DNA of 64,000 bases from Schistocerca nitens (GCF_023898315.1 NC_064621.1:533159383-533223382), one strand, 5' to 3'. Positions 37,801 through 52,088 are shown, numbered from the stretch's first letter. Notes: generated from the sequence alone by a model not told the origin. Numbers and translations are program-made.

Positions 37801-38648
37801 GTTAGTACGCTAGTTGTAGGAGCTGATTTGGGCCACACCACCACTAACAGTCAGAGAGGGCCGCTGGGCCGTCAGCTGCCAAGGTCCACCGTTTCCTTAT
37901 GGTCAAATGACAATAGACATCAGCTATGTATCCACAGCACCTTGCCCATTGCTTGACTGATGTCAGTACTGGGCCATATTGCCAAGTGCACAACTCAGGT
38001 GCCCCCACAGACATTGGGCCTTAAATTTAGAATGCAACAAATCACTTATGTTAAGTATAATTTCGCAGGAAATTTAAAATCTAATGTAGTAGTTGCAATC
38101 CCCATAGTTAATATGTTATTTTTGACAATTCTACAGTGACAGCTCATTTTAAAGTGAAGGGGACATATAAAATGACCTGTAGCCCACACATGCATGCACT
38201 ACTGCAACTATTGAAACAGCTGTCTTAAGATTAAAAGTCTATCCTACCCTCTGAGATAACAGTTTAAACAATTCCTAAGTTTGAATCTGAATTGTTCCAA
38301 TGTTAAGACCACCTGAGCTACTCTTAAACAAATGATGGGAATAGGATAACAACAATTATTGCATAATTATTTCAACAGAAAACATGCTATGGAGAGTCTC
38401 CTTTCCATGGCCACAAACTATATGATCTCCAGTCTGTGTTAGTACGCTAGTTGTAGGAGCTGATTTGGGCCACACCACCACTAACAGTCAGAGAGGGCCG
38501 CTGGGCCGTCAGCTGCCAAGGTCCACCGTTTCCTTATGGTCAAATGACAATAGACATCAGCTATGTATCCACAGCACCTTGCCCATTGCTTGACTGATGT
38601 CAGTACTGGGCCATATTGCCAAGTGCACAACTCAGGTGCCCCCACAGA
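34827..38648 (+). repeat. Three-unit higher-order repeat, two copies
   Basis: Using two marker sites per unit (ttttt/ttgag and gatcacc/gatctcc), units 39-41 read [ttttt,A][gag,T][ttttt,T] and units 42-44 repeat exactly that order. This gives a 1911-bp trimer in two tandem copies. The gatctcc variant is otherwise confined to units 1-2 and 38-49. Confidence 0.65.
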
Positions 38649-41600
38649 CATTGGGCCTTAAATTTAGAATGCAACAAATCACTTATGTTAAGTATAATTT
38701 CGCAGGAAATTTAAAATCTAATGTAGTAGTTGCAATCCCCATAGTTAATATGTTATTTGAGACAATTCTACAGTGACAGCTCATTTTAAAGTGAAGGGGA
38801 CATATAAAATGACCTGTAGCCCACACATGCATGCACTACTGCAACTATTGAAACAGCTGTCTTAAGATTAAAAGTCTATCCTACCCTCTGAGATAACAGT
38901 TTAAACAATTCCTAAGTTTGAATCTGAATTGTTCCAATGTTAAGACCACCTGAGCTACTCTTAAACAAATGATGGGAATAGGATAACAACAATTATTGCA
39001 TAATTATTTCAACAGAAAACATGCTATGGAGAGTCTCCTTTCCATGGCCACAAACTATATGATCTCCAGTCTGTGTTAGTACGCTAGTTGTAGGAGCTGA
39101 TTTGGGCCACACCACCACTAACAGTCAGAGAGGGCCGCTGGGCCGTCAGCTGCCAAGGTCCACCGTTTCCTTATGGTCAAATGACAATAGACATCAGCTA
39201 TGTATCCACAGCACCTTGCCCATTGCTTGACTGATGTCAGTACTGGGCCATATTGCCAAGTGCACAACTCAGGTGCCCCCACAGACATTGGGCCTTAAAT
39301 TTAGAATGCAACAAATCACTTATGTTAAGTATAATTTCGCAGGAAATTTAAAATCTAATGTAGTAGTTGCAATCCCCATAGTTAATATGTTATTTTTGAC
39401 AATTCTACAGTGACAGCTCATTTTAAAGTGAAGGGGACATATAAAATGACCTGTAGCCCACACATGCATGCACTACTGCAACTATTGAAACAGCTGTCTT
39501 AAGATTAAAAGTCTATCCTACCCTCTGAGATAACAGTTTAAACAATTCCTAAGTTTGAATCTGAATTGTTCCAATGTTAAGACCACCTGAGCTACTCTTA
39601 AACAAATGATGGGAATAGGATAACAACAATTATTGCATAATTATTTCAACAGAAAACATGCTATGGAGAGTCTCCTTTCCATGGCCACAAACTATATGAT
39701 CACCAGTCTGTGTTAGTACGCTAGTTGTAGGAGCTGATTTGGGCCACACCACCACTAACAGTCAGAGAGGGCCGCTGGGCCGTCAGCTGCCAAGGTCCAC
39801 CGTTTCCTTATGGTCAAATGACAATAGACATCAGCTATGTATCCACAGCACCTTGCCCATTGCTTGACTGATGTCAGTACTGGGCCATATTGCCAAGTGC
39901 ACAACTCAGGTGCCCCCGCAGACATTGGGCCTTAAATTTAGAATGCAACAAATCACTTATGTTAAGTATAATTTCGCAGGAAATTTAAAATCTAATGTAG
40001 TAGTTGCAATCCCCATAGTTAATATGTTATTTGAGACAATTCTACAGTGACAGCTCATTTTAAAGTGAAGGGGACATATAAAATGACCTGTAGCCCACAC
40101 ATGCATGCACTACTGCAACTATTGAAACAGCTGTCTTAAGATTAAAAGTCTATCCTACCCTCTGAGATAACAGTTTAAACAATTCCTAAGTTTGAATCTG
40201 AATTGTTCCAATGTTAAGACCACCTGAGCTACTCTTAAACAAATGATGGGAATAGGATAACAACAATTATTGCATAATTATTTCAACAGAAAACATGCTA
40301 TGGAGAGTCTCCTTTCCATGGCCACAAACTATATGATCTCCAGTCTGTGTTAGTACGCTAGTTGTAGGAGCTGATTTGGGCCACACCACCACTAACAGTC
40401 AGAGAGGGCCGCTGGGCCGTCAGCTGCCAAGGTCCACCGTTTCCTTATGGTCAAATGACAATAGACATCAGCTATGTATCCACAGCACCTTGCCCATTGC
40501 TTGACTGATGTCAGTACTGGGCCATATTGCCAAGTGCACAACTCAGGTGCCCCCACAGACATTGGGCCTTAAATTTAGAATGCAACAAATCACTTATGTT
40601 AAGTATAATTTCGCAGGAAATTTAAAATCTAATGTAGTAGTTGCAATCCCCATAGTTAATATGTTATTTGAGACAATTCTACAGTGACAGCTCATTTTAA
40701 AGTGAAGGGGACATATAAAATGACCTGTAGCCCACACATGCATGCACTACTGCAACTATTGAAACAGCTGTCTTAAGATTAAAAGTCTATCCTACCCTCT
40801 GAGATAACAGTTTAAACAATTCCTAAGTTTGAATCTGAATTGTTCCAATGTTAAGACCACGTGAGCTACTCTTAAACAAATGATGGGAATAGGATAACAA
40901 CAATTATTGCATAATTATTTCAACAGAAAACATGCTATGGAGAGTCTCCTTTCCATGGCCACAAACTATATGATCACCAGTCTGTGTTAGTACGCTAGTT
41001 GTAGGAGCTGATTTGGGCCACACCACCACTAACAGTCAGAGAGGGCCGCTGGGCCGTCAGCTGCCAAGGTCCACCGTTTCCTTATGGTCAAATGACAATA
41101 GACATCAGCTATGTATCCACAGCACCTTGCCCATTGCTTGACTGATGTCAGTACTGGGCCATATTGCCAAGTGCACAACTCAGGTGCCCCCACAGACATT
41201 GGGCCTTAAATTTAGAATGCAACAAATCACTTATGTTAAGTATAATTTCGCAGGAAATTTAAAATCTAATGTAGTAGTTGCAATCCCCATAGTTAATATG
41301 TTATTTGAGACAATTCTACAGTGACAGCTCATTTTAAAGTGAAGGGGACATATAAAATGACCTGTAGCCCACACATGCATGCACTACTGCAACTATTGAA
41401 ACAGCTGTCTTAAGATTAAAAGTCTATCCTACCCTCTGAGATAACAGTTTAAACAATTCCTAAGTTTGAATCTGAATTGTTCCAATGTTAAGACCACCTG
41501 AGCTACTCTTAAACAAATGATGGGAATAGGATAACAACAATTATTGCATAATTATTTCAACAGAAAACATGCTATGGAGAGTCTCCTTTCCATGGCCACA

Positions 41601-44600
41601 AACTATATGATCTCCAGTCTGTGTTAGTACGCTAGTTGTAGGAGCTGATTTGGGCCACACCACCACTAACAGTCAGAGAGGGCCGCTGGGCCGTCAGCTG
41701 CCAAGGTCCACCGTTTCCTTATGGTCAAATGACAATAGACATCAGCTATGTATCCACAGCACCTTGCCCATTGCTTGACTGATGTCAGTACTGGGCCATA
41801 TTGCCAAGTGCACAACTCAGGTGCCCCCGCAGACATTGGGCCTTAAATTTAGAATGCAACAAATTACTTATGTTAAGTATAATTTCGCAGGAAATTTAAA
41901 ATCTAATGTAGTAGTTGCAATCCCCATAGTTAATATGTTATTTTTGACAATTCTACAGTGACAGCTCATTTTAAAGTGAAGGGGACATATAAAATGACCT
42001 GTAGCCCACACATGCATGCACTACTGCAACTATTGAAACAGCTGTCTTAAGATTAAAAGTCTATCCTACCCTCTGAGATAACAGTTTAAACAATTCCTAA
42101 GTTTGAATCTGAATTGTTCCAATGTTAAGACCACCTGAGCTACTCTTAAACAAATGATGGGAATAGGATAACAACAATTATTGCATAATTATTTCAACAG
42201 AAAACATGCTATGGAGAGTCTCCTTTCCATGGCCACAAACTATATGATCACCAGTCTGTGTTAGTACGCTAGTTGTAGGAGCTGATTTGGGCCACACCAC
42301 CACTAACAGTCAGAGAGGGCCGCTGGGCCGTCAGCTGCCAAGGTCCACCGTTTCCTTATGGTCAAATGACAATAGACATCAGCTATGTATCCACAGCACC
42401 TTGCCCATTGCTTGACTGATGTCAGTACTGGGCCATATTGCCAAGTGCACAACTCAGGTGCCCCCGCAGACATTGGGCCTTAAATTTAGAATGCAACAAA
42501 TTACTTATGTTAAGTATAATTTCGCAGGAAATTTAAAATCTAATGTAGTAGTTGCAATCCCCATAGTTAATATGTTATTTTTGACAATTCTACAGTGACA
42601 GCTCATTTTAAAGTGAAGGGGACATATAAAATGACCTGTAGCCCACACATGCATGCACTACTGCAACTATTGAAACAGCTGTCTTAAGATTAAAAGTCTA
42701 TCCTACCCTCTGAGATAACAGTTTAAACAATTCCTAAGTTTGAATCTGAATTGTTCCAATGTTAAGACCACCTGAGCTACTCTTAAACAAATGATGGGAA
42801 TAGGATAACAACAATTATTGCATAATTATTTCAACAGAAAACATGCTATGGAGAGTCTCCTTTCCATGGCCACAAACTATATGATCACCAGTCTGTGTTA
42901 GTACGCTAGTTGTAGGAGCTGATTTGGGCCACACCACCACTAACAGTCAGAGAGGGCCGCTGGGCCGTCAGCTGCCAAGGTCCACCGTTTCCTTATGGTC
43001 AAATGACAATAGACATCAGCTATGTATCCACAGCACCTTGCCCATTGCTTGACTGATGTCAGTACTGGGCCATATTGCCAAGTGCACAACTCAGGTGCCC
43101 CCACAGACATTGGGCCTTAAATTTAGAATGCAACAAATCACTTATGTTAAGTATAATTTCGCAGGAAATTTAAAATCTAATGTAGTAGTTGCAATCCCCA
43201 TAGTTAATATGTTATTTGAGACAATTCTACAGTGACAGCTCATTTTAAAGTGAAGGGGACATATAAAATGACCTGTAGCCCACACATGCATGCACTACTG
43301 CAACTATTGAAACAGCTGTCTTAAGATTAAAAGTCTATCCTACCCTCTGAGATAACAGTTTAAACAATTCCTAAGTTTGAATCTGAATTGTTCCAATGTT
43401 AAGACCACGTGAGCTACTCTTAAACAAATGATGGGAATAGGATAACAACAATTATTGCATAATTATTTCAACAGAAAACATGCTATGGAGAGTCTCCTTT
43501 CCATGGCCACAAACTATATGATCACCAGTCTGTGTTAGTACGCTAGTTGTAGGAGCTGATTTGGGCCACACCACCACTAACAGTCAGAGAGGGCCGCTGG
43601 GCCGTCAGCTGCCAAGGTCCACCGTTTCCTTATGGTCAAATGACAATAGACATCAGCTATGTATCCACAGCACCTTGCCCATTGCTTGACTGATGTCAGT
43701 ACTGGGCCATATTGCCAAGTGCACAACTCAGGTGCCCCCACAGACATTGGGCCTTAAATTTAGAATGCAACAAATCACTTATGTTAAGTATAATTTCGCA
43801 GGAAATTTAAAATCTAATGTAGTAGTTGCAATCCCCATAGTTAATATGTTATTTGAGACAATTCTACAGTGACAGCTCATTTTAAAGTGAAGGGGACATA
43901 TAAAATGACCTGTAGCCCACACATGCATGCACTACTGCAACTATTGAAACAGCTGTCTTAAGATTAAAAGTCTATCCTACCCTCTGAGATAACAGTTTAA
44001 ACAATTCCTAAGTTTGAATCTGAATTGTTCCAATGTTAAGACCACCTGAGCTACTCTTAAACAAATGATGGGAATAGGATAACAACAATTATTGCATAAT
44101 TATTTCAACAGAAAACATGCTATGGAGAGTCTCCTTTCCATGGCCACAAACTATATGATCACCAGTCTGTGTTAGTACGCTAGTTGTAGGAGCTGATTTG
44201 GGCCACACCACCACTAACAGTCAGAGAGGGCCGCTGGGCCGTCAGCTGCCAAGGTCCACCGTTTCCTTATGGTCAAATGACAATAGACATCAGCTATGTA
44301 TCCACAGCACCTTGCCCATTGCTTGACTGATGTCAGTACTGGGCCATATTGCCAAGTGCACAACTCAGGTGCCCCCGCAGACATTGGGCCTTAAATTTAG
44401 AATGCAACAAATTACTTATGTTAAGTATAATTTCGCAGGAAATTTAAAATCTAATGTAGTAGTTGCAATCCCCATAGTTAATATGTTATTTTTGACAATT
44501 CTACAGTGACAGCTCATTTTAAAGTGAAGGGGACATATAAAATGACCTGTAGCCCACACATGCATGCACTACTGCAACTATTGAAACAGCTGTCTTAAGA

Positions 44601-47600
44601 TTAAAAGTCTATCCTACCCTCTGAGATAACAGTTTAAACAATTCCTAAGTTTGAATCTGAATTGTTCCAATGTTAAGACCACCTGAGCTACTCTTAAACA
44701 AATGATGGGAATAGGATAACAACAATTATTGCATAATTATTTCAACAGAAAACATGCTATGGAGAGTCTCCTTTCCATGGCCACAAACTATATGATCACC
44801 AGTCTGTGTTAGTACGCTAGTTGTAGGAGCTGATTTGGGCCACACCACCACTAACAGTCAGAGAGGGCCGCTGGGCCGTCAGCTGCCAAGGTCCACCGTT
44901 TCCTTATGGTCAAATGACAATAGACATCAGCTATGTATCCACAGCACCTTGCCCATTGCTTGACTGATGTCAGTACTGGGCCATATTGCCAAGTGCACAA
45001 CTCAGGTGCCCCCGCAGACATTGGGCCTTAAATTTAGAATGCAACAAATTACTTATGTTAAGTATAATTTCGCAGGAAATTTAAAATCTAATGTAGTAGT
45101 TGCAATCCCCATAGTTAATATGTTATTTTTGACAATTCTACAGTGACAGCTCATTTTAAAGTGAAGGGGACATATAAAATGACCTGTAGCCCACACATGC
45201 ATGCACTACTGCAACTATTGAAACAGCTGTCTTAAGATTAAAAGTCTATCCTACCCTCTGAGATAACAGTTTAAACAATTCCTAAGTTTGAATCTGAATT
45301 GTTCCAATGTTAAGACCACCTGAGCTACTCTTAAACAAATGATGGGAATAGGATAACAACAATTATTGCATAATTATTTCAACAGAAAACATGCTATGGA
45401 GAGTCTCCTTTCCATGGCCACAAACTATATGATCACCAGTCTGTGTTAGTACGCTAGTTGTAGGAGCTGATTTGGGCCACACCACCACTAACAGTCAGAG
45501 AGGGCCGCTGGGCCGTCAGCTGCCAAGGTCCACCGTTTCCTTATGGTCAAATGACAATAGACATCAGCTATGTATCCACAGCACCTTGCCCATTGCTTGA
45601 CTGATGTCAGTACTGGGCCATATTGCCAAGTGCACAACTCAGGTGCCCCCGCAGACATTGGGCCTTAAATTTAGAATGCAACAAATTACTTATGTTAAGT
45701 ATAATTTCGCAGGAAATTTAAAATCTAATGTAGTAGTTGCAATCCCCATAGTTAATATGTTATTTTTGACAATTCTACAGTGACAGCTCATTTTAAAGTG
45801 AAGGGGACATATAAAATGACCTGTAGCCCACACATGCATGCACTACTGCAACTATTGAAACAGCTGTCTTAAGATTAAAAGTCTATCCTACCCTCTGAGA
45901 TAACAGTTTAAACAATTCCTAAGTTTGAATCTGAATTGTTCCAATGTTAAGACCACCTGAGCTACTCTTAAACAAATGATGGGAATAGGATAACAACAAT
46001 TATTGCATAATTATTTCAACAGAAAACATGCTATGGAGAGTCTCCTTTCCATGGCCACAAACTATATGATCACCAGTCTGTGTTAGTACGCTAGTTGTAG
46101 GAGCTGATTTGGGCCACACCACCACTAACAGTCAGAGAGGGCCGCTGGGCCGTCAGCTGCCAAGGTCCACCGTTTCCTTATGGTCAAATGACAATAGACA
46201 TCAGCTATGTATCCACAGCACCTTGCCCATTGCTTGACTGATGTCAGTACTGGACCATATTGCCAAGTGCACAACTCAGGTGCCCCCGCAGACATTGGGC
46301 CTTAAATTTAGAATGCAACAAATCACTTATGTTAAGTATAATTTCGCAGGAAATTTAAAATCTAATGTAGTAGTTGCAACCCCCATAGTTAATATGTTAT
46401 TTGAGACCATTCTACAGTGACAGCTTATTTTAAAGTGAAGGGGACATATAAAATGACCTGTAGCCCACACATGCATGCACTACTGCAACTATTGAAACAG
46501 CTGTCTTAAGATTAAAAGTCTATCCTACCCTCTGAGATAACAGTTTAAACAATTCCTAAGTTTGAATCTGAATTGTTCCAATGTTAAGACCACCTGAGCT
46601 ACTCTTAAACAAATGATGGGAATAGGATAACAACAATTATTGCATAATTATTTCAACAGAAAACATGCTATGGAGAGTCTCCTTTCCATGGCCACAAACT
46701 ATATGATCACCAGTCTGTGTTAGTACGCTAGTTGTAGGAGCTGATTTGGGCCACACCACCACTAACAGTCAGAGAGGGCCGCTGGGCCGTCAGCTGCCAA
46801 GGTCCACCGTTTCCTTATGGTCAAATGACAATAGACATCAGCTATGTATCCACAGCACCTTGCCCATTGCTTGACTGATGTCAGTACTGGGCCATATTGC
46901 CAAGTGCACAACTCAGGTGCCCCCGCAGACATTGGGCCTTAAATTTAGAATGCAACAAATTACTTATGTTAAGTATAATTTCGCAGGAAATTTAAAATCT
47001 AATGTAGTAGTTGCAATCCCCATAGTTAATATGTTATTTTTGACAATTCTACAGTGACAGCTCATTTTAAAGTGAAGGGGACATATAAAATGACCTGTAG
47101 CCCACACATGCATGCACTACTGCAACTATTGAAACAGCTGTCTTAAGATTAAAAGTCTATCCTACCCTCTGAGATAACAGTTTAAACAATTCCTAAGTTT
47201 GAATCTGAATTGTTCCAATGTTAAGACCACCTGAGCTACTCTTAAACAAATGATGGGAATAGGATAACAACAATTATTGCATAATTATTTCAACAGAAAA
47301 CATGCTATGGAGAGTCTCCTTTCCATGGCCACAAACTATATGATCACCAGTCTGTGTTAGTACGCTAGTTGTAGGAGCTGATTTGGGCCACACCACCACT
47401 AACAGTCAGAGAGGGCCGCTGGGCCGTCAGCTGCCAAGGTCCACCGTTTCCTTATGGTCAAATGACAATAGACATCAGCTATGTATCCACAGCACCTTGC
47501 CCATTGCTTGACTGATGTCAGTACTGGACCATATTGCCAAGTGCACAACTCAGGTGCCCCCGCAGACATTGGGCCTTAAATTTAGAATGCAACAAATCAC

Positions 47601-50600
47601 TTATGTTAAGTATAATTTCGCAGGAAATTTAAAATCTAATGTAGTAGTTGCAATCCCCATAGTTAATATGTTATTTGAGACAATTCTACAGTGACAGCTC
47701 ATTTTAAAGTGAAGGGGACATATAAAATGACCTGTAGCCCACACATGCATGCACTACTGCAACTATTGAAACAGCTGTCTTAAGATTAAAAGTCTATCCT
47801 ACCCTCTGAGATAACAGTTTAAACAATTCCTAAGTTTGAATCTGAATTGTTCCAATGTTAAGACCACCTGAGCTACTCTTAAACAAATGATGGGAATAGG
47901 ATAACAACAATTATTGCATAATTATTTCAACAGAAAACATGCTATGGAGAGTCTCCTTTCCATGGCCACAAACTATATGATCACCAGTCTGTGTTAGTAC
48001 GCTAGTTGTAGGAGCTGATTTGGGCCACACCACCACTAACAGTCAGAGAGGGCCGCTGGGCCGTCAGCTGCCAAGGTCCACCGTTTCCTTATGGTCAAAT
48101 GACAATAGACATCAGCTATGTATCCACAGCACCTTGCCCATTGCTTGACTGATGTCAGTACTGGACCATATTGCCAAGTGCACAACTCAGGTGCCCCCGC
48201 AGACATTGGGCCTTAAATTTAGAATGCAACAAATCACTTATGTTAAGTATAATTTCGCAGGAAATTTAAAATCTAATGTAGTAGTTGCAATCCCCATAGT
48301 TAATATGTTATTTGAGACAATTCTACAGTGACAGCTCATTTTAAAGTGAAGGGGACATATAAAATGACCTGTAGCCCACACATGCATGCACTACTGCAAC
48401 TATTGAAACAGCTGTCTTAAGATTAAAAGTCTATCCTACCCTCTGAGATAACAGTTTAAACAATTCCTAAGTTTGAATCTGAATTGTTCCAATGTTAAGA
48501 CCACCTGAGCTACTCTTAAACAAATGATGGGAATAGGATAACAACAATTATTGCATAATTATTTCAACAGAAAACATGCTATGGAGAGTCTCCTTTCCAT
48601 GGCCACAAACTATATGATCACCAGTCTGTGTTAGTACGCTAGTTGTAGGAGCTGATTTGGGCCACACCACCACTAACAGTCAGAGAGGGCCGCTGGGCCG
48701 TCAGCTGCCAAGGTCCACCGTTTCCTTATGGTCAAATGACAATAGACATCAGCTATGTATCCACAGCACCTTGCCCATTGCTTGACTGATGTCAGTACTG
48801 GACCATATTGCCAAGTGCACAACTCAGGTGCCCCCGCAGACATTGGGCCTTAAATTTAGAATGCAACAAATCACTTATGTTAAGTATAATTTCGCAGGAA
48901 ATTTAAAATCTAATGTAGTAGTTGCAATCCCCATAGTTAATATGTTATTTGAGACAATTCTACAGTGACAGCTCATTTTAAAGTGAAGGGGACATATAAA
49001 ATGACCTGTAGCCCACACATGCATGCACTACTGCAACTATTGAAACAGCTGTCTTAAGATTAAAAGTCTATCCTACCCTCTGAGATAACAGTTTAAACAA
49101 TTCCTAAGTTTGAATCTGAATTGTTCCAATGTTAAGACCACCTGAGCTACTCTTAAACAAATGATGGGAATAGGATAACAACAATTATTGCATAATTATT
49201 TCAACAGAAAACATGCTATGGAGAGTCTCCTTTCCATGGCCACAAACTATATGATCACCAGTCTGTGTTAGTACGCTAGTTGTAGGAGCTGATTTGGGCC
49301 ACACCACCACTAACAGTCAGAGAGGGCCGCTGGGCCGTCAGCTGGCAAGGTCCACCGTTTCCTTATGGTCAAATGACAATAGACATCAGCTATGTATCCA
49401 CAGCACCTTGCCCATTGCTTGACTGATGTCAGTACTGGACCATATTGCCAAGTGCACAACTCAGGTGCCCCCGCAGACATTGGGCCTTAAATTTAGAATG
49501 CAACAAATCACTTATGTTAAGTATAATTTCGCAGGAAATTTAAAATCTAATGTAGTAGTTGCAATCCCCATAGTTAATATGTTATTTGAGACAATTCTAC
49601 AGTGACAGCTCATTTTAAAGTGAAGGGGACATATAAAATGACCTGTAGCCCACACATGCATGCACTACTGCAACTATTGAAACAGCTGTCTTAAGATTAA
49701 AAGTCTATCCTACCCTCTGAGATAACAGTTTAAACAATTCCTAAGTTTGAATCTGAATTGTTCCAATGTTAAGACCACCTGAGCTACTCTTAAACAAATG
49801 ATGGGAATAGGATAACAACAATTATTGCATAATTATTTCAACAGAAAACATGCTATGGAGAGTCTCCTTTCCATGGCCACAAACTATATGATCACCAGTC
49901 TGTGTTAGTACGCTAGTTGTAGGAGCTGATTTGGGCCACACCACCACTAACAGTCAGAGAGGGCCGCTGGGCCGTCAGCTGCCAAGGTCCACCGTTTCCT
50001 TATGGTCAAATGACAATAGACATCAGCTATGTATCCACAGCACCTTGCCCATTGCTTGACTGATGTCAGTACTGGGCCATATTGCCAAGTGCACAACTCA
50101 GGTGCCCCCGCAGACATTGGGCCTTAAATTTAGAATGCAACAAATCACTTATGTTAAGTATAATTTCGCAGGAAATTTAAAATCTAATGTAGTAGTTGCA
50201 ATCCCCATAGTTAATATGTTATTTGAGACAATTCTACAGTGACAGCTCATTTTAAAGTGAAGGGGACATATAAAATGACCTGTAGCCCACACATGCATGC
50301 ACTACTGCAACTATTGAAACAGCTGTCTTAAGATTAAAAGTCTATCCTACCCTCTGAGATAACAGTTTAAACAATTCCTAAGTTTGAATCTGAATTGTTC
50401 CAATGTTAAGACCACCTGAGCTACTCTTAAACAAATGATGGGAATAGGATAACAACAATTATTGCATAATTATTTCAACAGAAAACATGCTATGGAGAGT
50501 CTCCTTTCCATGGCCACAAACTATATGATCACCAGTCTGTGTTAGTACGCTAGTTGTAGGAGCTGATTTGGGCCACACCACCACTAACAGTCAGAGAGGG

Positions 50601-50956
50601 CCGCTGGGCCGTCAGCTGCCAAGGTCCACCGTTTCCTTATGGTCAAATGACAATAGACATCAGCTATGTATCCACAGCACCTTGCCCATTGCTTGACTGA
50701 TGTCAGTACTGGGCCATATTGCCAAGTGCACAACTCAGGTGCCCCCGCAGACATTGGGCCTTAAATTTAGAATGCAACAAATCACTTATGTTAAGTATAA
50801 TTTCGCAGGAAATTTAAAATCTAATGTAGTAGTTGCAATCCCCATAGTTAATATGTTATTTTTGACAATTCTACAGTGACAGCTCATTTTAAAGTGAAGG
50901 GGACATATAAAATGACCTGTAGCCCACACATGCATGCACTACTCCAACTATTGAAA

Positions 50957-51069
50957 TAGAATCTAAGACAAATTTTGTAAACACATGCTGTGATATAGCC
51001 CTCGCCCCCCCTCCCCCTGGGAAACCTATGTCAAATGTGTAAGATACATGGCATATAAGAATGATGAGT
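50957..51069. other. Loop segment between forward and inverted satellite arms
   Basis: About 110 bp including a pyrimidine-rich tract (ctcgccccccctccccctgg). It shows no similarity to the monomer. It would form the loop if the two arms paired. Confidence 0.6.
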
Positions 51070-51571
51070 TAATAGCCAAACTATGGTGGTGCGCTATATA
51101 TGTACGTGTGAGGTACAGGTAACTTTACATTTCCCCATCATTTTACATGAGTGGTGACTGTAGAACTATCGAAAAAACATACTAGTCATGCAGATTGGAA
51201 CTACTACATTAGATATTGAATTCCCCTCCAAATTCTTGCAGTGCTGGATTCTGAAGTCAAGATTCAATGTCTGTGGTGGCAACTGAAGTGGTGGACTTGC
51301 CACGGTGGCCCAGCACCAGTATCAGTAGAGTGGTGAGCCAGGGGCTGTGGATATATGGGTGATGTCTGTCGACACATGGCTGTTGGGCAGTGGCACACCT
51401 TGGTAGCTGACAGCTCAGTGGCCCTCTCTGACTGCTAGCAGTGTTGTGGCCCAATCCAGCTCTTACTATCAGTGTGCTGTCACAGAGCTCTCAACCAGTC
51501 CAGCAATCTTGAGACCGCAGTATGGTGTTACTCAAATAAAGATGCAATTCTTACAATCCTATTCCCAACTC
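51070..51571 (-). repeat. Diverged inverted copy of the 637-bp monomer
   Basis: Compared with the reverse complement of the monomer, long stretches align in order: gtgtgaggtacaggt, gtgactgtagaac, aactactacattagat (51200-51215), caatgtctgtgg, ggtggcccag (51304), gctgtggatat, gatgtctgt, cttggtagctgacagctcag, ggccctctctgactg (51420-51434), gtgtggcccaa-like, agctctt, and aatcctattccca (51555-51567). Identity is clearly lower than within the array, about two thirds to three quarters by eye. It covers the part of the monomer corresponding to 50437-50956. The 65- and 71-codon frames here are by-products. Confidence 0.85.
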
Positions 51572-51795
51572 TCTTGGGGATGTCGCCTTGCTGAATTACT
51601 TACCGTACACTGCTGGCAGGGTCTCCCATACCAGAGAGGCCTCAGCAGATTAACCAGATGAAGTGTATCCCTCAACAACCCATTTCTGCCATACTCACTC
51701 CCATAGTCCTACCCCAGTTCTCTAGATACCCAACCTAAGGTGTGATGTGATTCATGCTGAGGGGTGTGTGGCACATGGAAATATGTGTCATTAAC
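51572..51795. other. Unassigned DNA between the inverted satellite copy and the BovB-type LINE
   Basis: No gene or repeat recognised. It may be the 5' part of the older LINE seen after 55061, because the BovB-type insertion separates the two, but I cannot show this. Confidence 0.4.
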
Positions 51796-51806
51796 GGAGC
51801 CTCGGG

Positions 51807-52088
51807 CCCAGGACATGACCTGGGGGGGATCTCTGCAGACATCATGAGACTCTGGCATAAAATGGGGGTGATACGCGATTACAAGAACTCAGCAAGAGAG
51901 TTCTCTCAGCCTCTGTCACCTCAATTCTCCAACTTCCTACCTACACGTGGTGCCCCTGTTAAGCCGAGCAACTCAGCGGAAGGTTGGGTAACCAACCCCA
52001 GCAGGAAACTGAGTCGGTGAGCAGATAGGAGTTGGAGGACAGTGGAAGGCAACGGGAAACCACCACTGAACTATCCCAAGAAAACCCC
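51807..52088 (+). promoter_or_regulatory. 5' UTR/leader of the BovB-like LINE
   Basis: Sequence between the proposed target duplication and the Met at 52089 (MASLSSKCSG). An in-frame upstream Met at 52032 would add 19 residues (MEDSGRQRET...). The ggaaaccacc segment just upstream resembles leaders of related RTE elements. LINEs use internal promoters in this region; none is obvious from motifs. Confidence 0.45.

Larger units (their letters stand above)
10598..50956 (+). repeat. 637-bp satellite DNA array, about 63.4 tandem copies
   Basis: The landmark cattggg recurs at 10621, 11258, 11895, 12532, 13169 and so on, to 50752. The first-to-last distance is 40,131 bp = 63 x 637, and unit boundaries checked along the array keep the register. 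Homology starts at cacaactcag (10598) and ends at ctattgaaa (50956). Neighbouring units differ by a few substitutions only. Each unit has no long ORF; 637 = 3 x 212 + 1, so any frame rotates through all phases. Within a unit are the palindrome-like aattat-tgc-ataatt, gtttaaac, acagctgt, tgcatgca and a TATA-like catataaaat. No transposon interrupts the array. Function unknown; heterochromatic or centromeric location is possible but not shown. Confidence 0.97.

Noticed and set aside
10598..50956. CRISPR array or tandem gene cluster
   Set aside because: The unit is 637 bp with no spacer/repeat alternation, no long ORF, and a length that is not a multiple of 3.
51257..51661. 65- and 71-codon frames on both strands
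   Set aside because: They lie within the inverted diverged satellite monomer and have no protein motif.
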